40,060 nt of DNA from Protostelium mycophagum (lineage: Eukaryota > Evosea > Variosea > Protosteliida > Protosteliaceae): positions 1 to 40,060 of the forward strand of contig MZNV01001573.1 of the NCBI GenBank assembly GCA_002081555.1, in the 5' to 3' direction. The notes beneath the pieces are model-generated. The model had not been told where the DNA came from. It saw only the letters and a list, made by a program, of their open reading frames with translations, and did no database searches. This document shows positions 32,221 to 40,060 of this stretch, piece by piece (positions within the stretch are counted from its first letter, which is position 1; each line of letters opens with the position of its first letter). The position numbers and the translations under genes were made by a program.

Positions 32221-35200
32221 TTAGATCTGAATACTTCGACTCACCACAACAATCACGACCACAATGAGGATGACCACAAAACATCCGACGATGCATCCCA
32301 CAATGATCGGAATATTGTTGAATTGATTAGAAGTGTCCTCGGTGTTACCCAGTGCATCGGTGCCTCCCCCTCCCATACCAACTGATGACGTCATCACACG
32401 TGTCACGTTGTACATGTGATCTGAAACGAACCTGAAGTGGCCATGTGACAAGGGATGACGGGGCATTTGTCGACAGAGACAGTTGTAGACGGCACACACT
32501 GACCGTTGCAATATGTACAGATACCACTCGACTGACAGTTGTCACAATCCATCTGACTACAATCTGCCAGGTTTCAGAATCTTTTCGGAAATTTCGTGAA
32601 GGTTCCCACAATCTTTAACATAATAAATAAATATTTTAACCGAGTGTATTTCAATGAAAGCTTTATTCTCGAGTGACTTTAATCCAACAGATTTTAAAAA
32701 ATAAAATTGTTGACTCCCACCTCTCGAATTGATTGTCATGTCTGATATCGTAGCCATCAGCCCATTTCTGTACACTCCCACGTACATCAATCCCACGTAC
32801 GATGACGTCACTGTTGCTACCAACGTACTATTTGTGGTTGCCAAGGCGTTGGGGGGTGCAGATGAAGTGGCAGCAAATGAATAAATACGCTTTGTAGACG
32901 GGGGAATTAAGACCACAGAATAGGATGATCCTGTACACGTCATACTTTGAGACGTGATGACGTCATCATAATACGCAAAATTCTTACCGATATATAAGTT
33001 GGAGGCTCTAATAGTTATGCTATTTGTCGCATTAAAAGATATCATCGAATTTAACACTTGATAAAATATGACATCTTCTGTCGTCCAAGAAACTCCGCAA
33101 GCTTCCAAACGACTACAATTTCCTGGAAATTTCAGATGACGTCATATATGACATGACTGACCCCCTTCATTGCACCAGCCACAAGCTGAGCTTTTAGACA
33201 CTAGTATACAGGCCGACGAGGTATTGAAATCTTTGCATGCTCTGAGCGTAAAGTTGGTGCCGGAGGCGTAACCTTTCCCGTGGTAGTAGACACTGACAGA
33301 GTACGTCTGAGGGGAAAGGATGTCAGGTGTCCGACAGGTGACGTTGTTATTGGTTCTACAAATGATTAATTTTATAGTGTTTTAGAGTTCTGCTCACATA
33401 GAGGCTGGCTTGGATTGTGTCACTCGTCTCTGAAAAATCAACATCAGAAAAATTTTATTTTTTAAAAATTCAATTAATAATAAAAATCCTCACATTTTGC
33501 TGTGATGTAAACACACAAGTCAAATTATTGTTCTTTTGTACATTCATTGTAGATATAGAAATATTCATAGTAGTCCCTACAGGCGCTTCCCGGGGAGTAA
33601 CGCCCGTCAACATCGGACAGGAAGAATAGTCCTGGAAATTTCAATCGACCGAATTGTAGATGGGTGTCACCGTTGCTATGGGACCGAAAGAGGGTTGTAA
33701 TTTGCTGATGCAAGTGAGGGAGGCCATGTCAAAGACACTGTTACATTTTAAGATTTATTTTTCGAGTGTTGTTGGTTTGTGGTGCTTCAGAGTACAACCA
33801 TAAATTCAAAAATAAGATAAATAAATAAGCTCATCTACAACTCACCAATAATTTTTGTCTCCGTCATCCGCCCCACCCGACCCCAAGCACTGAAGACAAG
33901 TTCTATTTCTGCAATCTACAACGAGTCATTCTCATACTATTAAAACCATCTCACCGAACACTGAGAAAGCGCCCAGCACCAGGTGGGTGCCGTTTTTTCT
34001 GACGGTCATGAGCTGATTGTTCGTCTTGTCCATGGCTGTTTGAAGAATTTTCCAAGAAGAGTCTGTCCCACTGGCGATGAGCTTTGGGCTTCCGCCCAAG
34101 TTGTGCCTGAAGAGACATTGTGAATTTGAGCATTTTGGGCTGGCGTCCGTGACCCAGTATCTGTGTTGTAGATGAGCAATAGGTCACATTGTATTTCACA
34201 TATTTTGGTGATTTGAAAAAATGAATAAATTGGTCATCATGTCCCAATGGAGTTGTAGATGGATATATGAGTAATTAATATAATTATTATATGACCTAAC
34301 GTTGTTTTTCAGATCAGAGGTAGAGGCGATGACGGGAGTGAAACTGGGTTCTAAGAGAAAGTAGGGTTTGTTCGTCTGAACATCCCCCCAGTACAACCCA
34401 AACCCGGCAACTGATGTCGTCATCAGACATAACGTCGACAATATGACGATCTACAACCAACCAAAAAGTATTGCACACAACTCACTCGAAACGGCATAGG
34501 CGATCTCCGTCCCATTTTTCGTGATTAGAGGTGACATCTGTCTTGTGGTGCTGGAAACATCAAGCAGGACCTTTAAACTCAAATTATTTACGTCCTTAGT
34601 GACGAAATCGAAGTTGTAGATGGATGAACTCCCCGAGTCGAGGGGATAAGAAAAGTAGACAGAGTTTTGCACGGCGGTGATGGATACGGGAGCGAGAGTG
34701 GAAGGTGCTGGGCCGATGAGGCGCGCTGACTGTATATTTCGAAAGAGTGTGTAGAGTTTGGTGGCTGTGAAGACCTCCATCATTTCAGAAGATGATTTTA
34801 TAGAAAAACATACTAAATTTCCAGTATAGTTCGTTCGAGCGGCGGTATAAATGAAGGGCGTTATTCCGATGATAGTCTCTAGTTTGTTGATCCTGTTCCT
34901 CCATGGGGCAACATAATTATCTGGAGACTCATCCTGATCACACTCAGACCGAGTAGTTTACTGTGATCTGCTCACCAATTCACCGGATCTGGTGTTGAAG
35001 ACATTGTGAGTGAGCGAATCACTGCTTCGCACCAAGATGGTGATGATCTCTAAAGCAGCGTTGTAACCTAGATTTCCCTCAATACACTTCCGAGCATAAT
35101 AATTCTTGGAGAAGAGATTGTTCGTCTGCATGCTAATCAGCTAATCACGCCATAAATAAACACTCACTGCATAGTTGAAGATTTTCAGCGTACAGATCTG

Positions 35201-35407
35201 TCGGTCAAACTCTATGTATGCGAAATACGGTGGTGCCAGCACTGAAGCGATCACTGTTTTTGTTGAGTCTAGTGAGATCTGACTCTCAGGGATGTATCCC
35301 AATTGCCTTTGGGAGTTGATCACAGTAATGCAGGCAAAGAGGATGACGATGGCCAACGCCATGCCACCAGACCGTTGACGACCTGTTTTCCTTGACGGTT
35401 TTGACAA
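32221..35407 (-). CDS. Type I membrane protein with propeller-like ectodomain, PSI and IPT/TIG domains
   Basis: A receptor-like surface protein. Start MSKPSRKTGRQRSGGMAL at 35407 is followed by a hydrophobic signal/anchor (LAIVILFACITVINS). The first half has propeller-like repeats (KNGTEIAYAVSSE, GLYWGDVQTNKPYFLLEP, RYWVTDASPKC, MTVRKNGTHLVLGAFSVF). An IPT-like stretch follows, CPMLTGVTPREAPVGTTM. Then comes a PSI/plexin repeat with closely spaced Cys (ACKDFNTSSACILVSKSSAC followed by GWCNEG). Next is a Ser/Thr-rich ectodomain piece (SSYSVVLIPPSTKRIYSF), an EGF-like Cys cluster (CDNCQSSGICTYCNGQCV), one transmembrane helix (IIVGCIVGCFVVILIVVVIV) and a very short tail SRSIQI. No cytoplasmic kinase is seen. 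Domain names rest on motif reading only, and the propeller is the least sure. Related PSI/IPT proteins are abundant in amoebozoans. Confidence 0.75.
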
Positions 35408-35836
35408 CTAGAACCGCATTCCCGCGATCTCAGAACACGGAAATCTTACGAAATTAAGATTCATTCTACAACGAGTGCCTTTCATTGCAATAAAAACTTG
35501 GCAACAATGTGTCGCTGCATGATCAAGATATGAAGAAGTTAGCAGACGTAGATAATCAAAGTTATGATTGACATAACTTCGCCAAATAAAATAACATGAA
35601 CCATCGGTGTCCTACAAAGAAGCTGTTTTTGCGCAGCTCAAATATTGTCAATCTTGTTCAATTTTGTATTAGTTTGCGGATTATTTCATGAATATCAAAC
35701 CTATTCAAGAGTGTCATTTGAGATTCAGAAAGATGGATATGACCAGATGGAACAGGAGTAATGTTGTTTCGTGCACTTATTTATATATCACACAAGGTGG
35801 TTTGATCATGATCATATGTCTCTTCAATTCTTCATT
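35408..35836. other. Spacer upstream of the PSI/IPT gene
   Basis: AT-rich, with one TCTACAACGAG word at 35465. No open frame, repeat or RNA was recognised. Confidence 0.4.
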
Positions 35837-36047
35837 TCATTTCTTTTGAAAGAGACTAATTTCAGTTGAGCTCAGAGTAAGATTATCAAATCACTCACGG
35901 TTCTTGTATGTATCGTCTTGTGAAAAGCCAAACAACTGTTAAGTGTCCAATTGTGAAGAAGAAAGAGTCTATCCCCGTCCAAATGATCTCAGGTGTAATG
36001 TATGCTCCAATCTTACTCAAAATTCCTGGTTTGGGTGCTTCGGCCAT
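35837..36047 (-). CDS. Small single-pass membrane protein (about 55 aa)
   Basis: Start MAEAPKPGILSKIGAYIT at 36047, followed by a hydrophobic helix SFFFTIGHLTVVWLF and the basic RRYIQEP. A GTGAGT donor and an acceptor ending AATTAG near 35856 join EP to LFQKK and TGA at 35837-35839. The family is not recognised. The size and layout suit a small endomembrane protein or complex subunit. It is too short to be obvious but is spliced cleanly in frame, which is why I include it. Confidence 0.5.
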
Positions 36048-36222
36048 CTTGTAGGTGGGTGATTTCTGATGATCTGATCATCTCGACACTGTTTACAACG
36101 AAAACACGAGCTCAATGACTGCCACAGACAGAAAAACTGAGGACAAGGTAATAAATCGAACAATAACCAAGTTTTTGCTTCTTTTATGGTATCCAGACCA
36201 TCGAACGTACTGGTGCAGAAAT

Positions 36223-36921
36223 TTAGTTCTTCTTTGCTTGCTTCTTGGCGGCAGCAGAACCAGCGGGAGTGGGGTCTTGCTTCTTTCCTCCCTTGTTGTC
36301 CTTCTTGGCGGGGGCGGCAGCGGGGGCAGCCTCCTCCTCACCGGGGATAGAGCGGATGATGTCAGAGTCTCCGGGGTCAGTGACGGAGAGGACACCAACG
36401 CGGAAGTAACGACCACAGGCGGTTCCGAGATCGATGTTGCCTGGAGAAAAATGAGATTGGATCAAGAAAGATATGAGAAGGACTCACTTCCAGCGTAGTG
36501 GTGGACGGCGGTCTTGGAAAGCATAGCGTGGTACTCAAGCTCTGACTTTCTGAGGGGAGGGCAGTTGTTGGCAATGATCAACAGCTTGGCTATAAAATGT
36601 CAGGCCCCTTCTTCTCCTCCAGGGCATCATGTGATAGACAGAAAGAGTAAGGTAGGTTGCCCTACAATACAACTTTCTTTATGTCTTGCCAGTAGATCGC
36701 CGCTCTTTCCAATCCATTTTCAAATCTTATCACTCACCCTTTCCGTCTCTGAGGGTCTTGTTGGTGGTCTTGTAACCAAGAGCGTACTTTCCACTCTTCA
36801 TGACGAGGGAAAGACGAGAGTTGATGCTCTCCTGGGCCTTCTTCTAAACATTCCAAGATCAGAGGAGTGATATTGTGATTGAAGAATCAAGATCACAAAC
36901 CTGCTTCTTTGTGGACACCAT
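36223..36921 (-). CDS. RPL30: 60S ribosomal protein eL30 with extended tail
   Basis: eL30 is a large-subunit protein. The first exon MVSTKKQ starts at 36921. Exons follow with [63 protein letters not shown], and [31 protein letters not shown], all in family order. Known eL30 proteins stop shortly after DIIRSMP. Here about 35 more residues follow, rich in Ala, Lys and Pro ([18 protein letters not shown], then [10 protein letters not shown]), with stop at 36223. The extension is coded in the same exon and has no obvious function. Introns are short, and the one near 36600-36720 is longer. Confidence 0.94.
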
Positions 36922-37220
36922 TTCGATTGACTTGACTGGACTTATAAAAGACTGGAAACCTTCGAAGTGATCTCGTTTCGCATCAACTTCTTCGCGAGGT
37001 CTAACCCGTCGCAAACTACAACCAACCAAAATAATCAATTTATTTTGTATTTTTATTCTCTCGCGCCCTTCTGTCGGTCTGTTTGTTTTCTGCATTTATA
37101 TAATCAACATGAAACCTATTAAATCGAGAAAGGAGGGTGTTGAGGATGAAATATCCTCTTCAAAAAGGCTCGAATATTGACAATAGTTCAGTTTAAACAA
37201 TTTATCGTTCTCGTCATTTT
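36922..37220. other. Spacer between eL30 and membrane protein genes
   Basis: The eL30 5' flank, AT-rich towards 37200. No gene, repeat or RNA was recognised. Confidence 0.4.
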
Positions 37221-37982
37221 TTACAATTTCTTGGGAACAACAATCAAGACCTATAGAAGTTGAGATTCATTGTGATAATCAGGGGGAATGATTCACCTTG
37301 CTGGGATCGATGGCGCTGTTTTTCCAAGAGATAGATTGTTGGACCATCATGGCGACGAGGATGGCGAGATTCAGAAGATGTCCATTTCTGAGAGCGACAC
37401 GAATTTCCTCCTCTTTAGCGGGAGGTTGGAAGGGACCAGATTGTACCTTTGCTGCGACCCAGTAGTGACCGACCTGTTACTTTAGCTCACGACTCCGAAA
37501 ATGATGTCACCTTCTTCTCGAGGGGCAAAAGGAACTTGATGTTCAAGACGAGGTTAGAGAGGAACAGCACAAATCCGACGAGATCAGAGATCTTTCTCTT
37601 ACGAGTGCTATCAGGACGAGTGAAGATGGCAAGAGCGTGACGTGTGTAGCTGAAGGTGGCTGCGACAAGGAAGAGGAGCTGATATGTCAATACTTATATG
37701 ATCAGGTCAAACGTACTGTTGCAACTTTGGTGTGAGTCGCAGGGTTCGTGACCTTTCTGTAATAGTAACCGGCAACTGCATGGAATGCTCCATTTTCTCT
37801 CCATATATCGTGAGAGAGGTTGACAAATTGAAGTCCTGTCAACATGAGATCTCTTCAAATCACCCATCTATACCGATATTGAATGCCAAAAATGCAGAGG
37901 AGGCAGGAACTGAAGGGATGGGAATGGGAGGAATGGCAGGTACGAGGACGCCAGGTGTGAGTTTAGCTTGTGATTGTCCCAT
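37221..37982 (-). CDS. Multi-pass membrane protein of unknown function
   Basis: Start MGQSQAKLTPGVLVPAIP at 37982. A proline-rich N-terminus (IPPIPIPSVPA) is followed in phase by GLQFVNLSHDIWRENGAFHA, VAGYYYRKVTNPATHT, LLFLVAATFSYTRHALAIF, ISDLVGFVLFLSNLVLNIKF, KEEEIRVALRNGHLLNLA with ILVAMMVQQSISW, and the C-terminus VLIVVPKKL with TAA at 37221-37223. All five joins keep frame. About 225 aa with three to four hydrophobic helices. I do not recognise the family. Its start lies 260 bp from the divergent ENY2 start, so the two may share a promoter region. Confidence 0.7.
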
Positions 37983-38242
37983 TGTCTTGGCGAGCTGTGT
38001 GGTCGTTGATGTCGAAACTGTTCGGAAGTGACGTTTTGTCTGTAGCCAGAAGTCTGGGATTGTAAAGGGAACAGCGCCCCTCCCAAAACCCAAAAACTGT
38101 CCTCTAAAAAGCAATCAACATTCTTGAAAAGTACGAATGATATCAATGCTGAAGACATAACGGACAAGGCGAGGGCAGCTTGTGGAAGGTATAATTGGCA
38201 AGTTGTAGTGTGTGAGATCGGATCTGATATCACATCATCGAA

Positions 38243-38823
38243 ATGGCGGAGTGAGCGACAAACAAGAGAAGTGAATTGATCACTGACAAAGATAGGTCCC
38301 AAGAAACACGAAAATTGAAAGACACACAAGTCAAGCAGGCCATCAACACACGGCTCTCTGAATCCGGCGAAGGGGCCAAGTGAGTGGTTAATTACTGATT
38401 CTAACTTCTCATCCACCACAGGATTAAAGAACAGTTGAGAGCTAAGCTGGTAGAATGTGGATGGCGAGATGATATGAAGACATTCTGCAGAGGTAAGTGA
38501 TGACAATGACTTCTAATTCTGTTGTATGATCAGTAATTTCTCTTTGTGGAATGTTGGTGCTGCTTTCTCACAAGATGTAGAGACCATCAAACAAAAAGGA
38601 ACAGAAAACTTTACACATGAAGATCTTGTTGCAGAGATAACACCAAGAGGAAGAGGTAGGAATATCGTCAATGTGTACAATGTATATGTGTGGACGCTTC
38701 GAGGATTATTGTTGAACAGTATTGATGACGATTGTTACAGCTTCTGTTCCTCCCGCTGTGAAAGAGGAATTCCTGAACAAAATACGAGATTTTCTCGTCA
38801 CCATCACAGAGGTTAACAAATAA
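38243..38823 (+). CDS. ENY2: ENY2/Sus1, SAGA and TREX-2 subunit
   Basis: ENY2 links the SAGA deubiquitinase module and the TREX-2 mRNA export complex. Four or five tiny exons join cleanly: MAE from 38243, then [20 protein letters not shown] with [28 protein letters not shown] with [23 protein letters not shown] followed by EITPRGR, and [20 protein letters not shown] ending TEVNK, TAA at 38821-38823. Length (about 105 aa) and the CGW and [12 protein letters not shown] motifs match the family throughout. A long minus-strand open frame across 37868-38506 is a shadow of this gene and its spacer. Confidence 0.95.
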
Positions 38824-38910
38824 AATCATGTGCAAAGAGATGAGATTGCACACCACATACAAAACTAACGATGATCCATCGATAGTTCCAAATGTATTTC
38901 TTTCAAATCT

Positions 38911-39239
38911 TCAATCAGAGGCTTTCTTCTCATTTTGGAAGGGCACCATCTCTTCAGCCTGCGATTCATCACTCTGATATCTTGAGTCCAACACTCACCT
39001 GTTTGGTGAAATGTTTCTCATCGGTGCCAGCAGCACCAGAGGTCTTCGGTGCCACGTATGCTTCGAGGTAATCGTTTGTTTTGTTGTCTTTCTTCTCTTG
39101 GACCTATCATTTTCAGCAATCACCATCGAGATGTGGAGGCGATCACCTCCACTTGGGAGTTGTCCAATCCTGTGGGTTTTCCTTCCTGTGTTGACATTGT
39201 GTTCGTGTTGTCGGTTGATGTTGGTGTTTGTTTTGTCAT
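38911..39239 (-). CDS. Small hydrophilic, disordered protein
   Basis: Start MTKQTPTSTDNTNTMSTQ at 39239, then GLDNSQVE, an in-phase exon KKDNKTNDYLEAYVAPKT ... DEKHFTKQ, and after a GTGAGT..CAG intron SDESQAEEMVPFQNEKKASD with TGA at 38911-38913. About 85 residues, rich in Thr, Asn, Lys and Glu, no hydrophobic core, no family recognised. Three phase-compatible exons argue for a real gene. Confidence 0.5.
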
Positions 39240-39441
39240 GGCAAGGAAATTCACCGACTACAAACTGGAATCGGGTTTTCGCGGATTCCCTGTACATCGC
39301 CGTGACGTCATGACAGTATTGTAGAGCACCATTGATCTGCACTTCTAAACTCTTTAAATATTGATTTTGAGCGACAGGTAAAAAGTTAACACATAAAATA
39401 AATATGATTTAAATAAATGATTATGAACGGAATTTTATAAA

Positions 39442-39640
39442 TTAGAGGGTATTGATGGGTCTGTTGGCAGAGGTAGCAGATTGTCTTCCAGAAAGATCCT
39501 TCATGTTGATCTTTCTATTGTGGTTTCTGTTGAGGGGGTTTATGCCAAGTCCTTGTTGGTTGTTCAGTGTTGTCTCAAGCTCAGAGACGGAGGGAGCAGT
39601 GAAGAAATAAAGAAGTTGAAACGCTAATGTGGCCTCAACT
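39442..39640 (-). CDS. Last exon of an unrecognised gene
   Basis: After an acceptor ending AGACAG near 39641 the frame reads VEATLAFQLLYFFTAPSVS, TTLNNQQGLGINPLNRNH, and ends KINMKDLSGRQSATSANRP, TAA at 39442-39444. The polar, basic end suggests a disordered tail. Upstream exons were not fixed. A candidate frame at 39765-40052 is not convincingly coding. The gene may run off the window. Confidence 0.45.
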
Positions 39641-40060
39641 CTGTCTCTTCAGACAGACTGAGGTTTTATTAAGAGTTGTTGCGTTATAAATAGGATTGGG
39701 ATGGCAGGTGCAATTTAGTCGCTTGTCTATAATGCTGGATTTGCCAAAGCTTAACGCTTTGCTGTTACTTGTGTTTTAATGTTGTTTTTACAACACTCAG
39801 AACATGTTGCAAAGGCAATGTGGGCATGTGATTCTCCTCATGTATGGAAAGAACATTATTGCGTTTGTGACTGGATGCCTTGTTATTTAGCAGAAGTTTG
39901 CTATGTCTATATAGACTTAACATAGCTAAAACCTTCAGAGGAACAGGCATCAACCTTTTGGTTAAAAAACATTTTACATTAGAGGGTGGATCCTCCATTC
40001 CAAGATTGCAAAGGACTTGAAGATATTGGGGATTATGTGTATACTCACACAAAAGAAGAA
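39641..40060. other. Window end, unresolved
   Basis: One minus frame (39765-40052) is open for 95 codons, but its composition and lack of splice logic do not convince. Nothing else was recognised. Any upstream exons of the 39442-39640 gene should lie here or beyond. Confidence 0.3.

Noticed and set aside
37868-38506. A 212-codon minus frame over the ENY2 promoter
   Set aside because: It is antisense to ENY2 and its spacer; the protein is low in complexity and matches nothing, and part overlaps the real membrane protein exon in another frame.
38995-39342. 115-codon minus frame and matching + frames at 39011-39324
   Set aside because: The spliced reading (MTKQTPTSTDN ... KKASD) explains the exons better; the long frame runs through introns.

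Overview
The window is an intron-rich, gene-dense eukaryotic segment. Most introns are about 40 to 80 nt with GT..AG ends, and intergenic spacers are short. The gene set includes a fungal/amoebal-type hybrid histidine kinase, a BCAS3-like WD40 protein, a RasGAP, a PSI/IPT membrane protein, a GH128-type glycosidase with a chitin-binding module, a peroxisomal acyl-CoA oxidase, ENY2, PNO1, eL30, histone H3 and polyubiquitin. Together these point to a free-living amoebozoan, perhaps protostelid-like. That placement is inference from gene content. The first 16 bases match an Illumina adapter end, so position 1 is probably a contig end.

Layout. 1-1017: adapter remnant and an unrecognised + strand gene tail. 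1315-2298 (-): PNO1/DIM2, which lacks a conserved C-terminal stretch. 2484-2756: hairpin-rich spacer with mobile-element relics. 2949-4233 (+): secreted GH128-like glycosidase. 4375-14315 (-): one very large gene for a pseudokinase / AAA ATPase / helical repeat / GAF / histidine kinase / receiver protein, with a 469-bp tandem duplication in its ATPase part. 14517-15560 (-): Nudix hydrolase. 15847-20301 (+): BCAS3-like protein. 20575-22584 (-): coiled-coil protein. 22813-23223 (-): histone H3 with a duplicated 3' end. 23825-24433 (-): polyubiquitin with a damaged last unit. 24810-27525 (-): acyl-CoA oxidase. 27955-28554 (+): compact GATA-finger protein. 29520-30330 (+): EF-2 pseudogene. 30648-31917 (-): RasGAP. 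32221-35407 (-): PSI/IPT membrane protein. 35837-36047 (-): small membrane protein. 36223-36921 (-): ribosomal protein eL30. 37221-37982 (-): multi-pass membrane protein. 38243-38823 (+): ENY2. 38911-39239 (-): small hydrophilic protein. 39442-39640 (-): last exon of an unknown gene.

How the genes relate. The set is a mixture of housekeeping genes (PNO1 and eL30 for ribosomes, ENY2 and H3 for chromatin, polyubiquitin, acyl-CoA oxidase for peroxisomal beta-oxidation, BCAS3 for autophagy) and sensing or signalling genes (hybrid histidine kinase, RasGAP, PSI/IPT receptor-like protein). They do not form an operon-like unit.

The most unusual signal is at the level of words. The sequence ATCTACAACGAG, in both orientations, is far more frequent than chance, mostly in introns and often at the 3' splice site. 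TGACGTCA and GAAATTTC words are also enriched in introns. Some introns in different genes share several of these words in the same order, which suggests related or copied introns (introner-like). No retrovirus-like or other virus-like element was recognised, and no tRNA or rRNA gene was found by eye.
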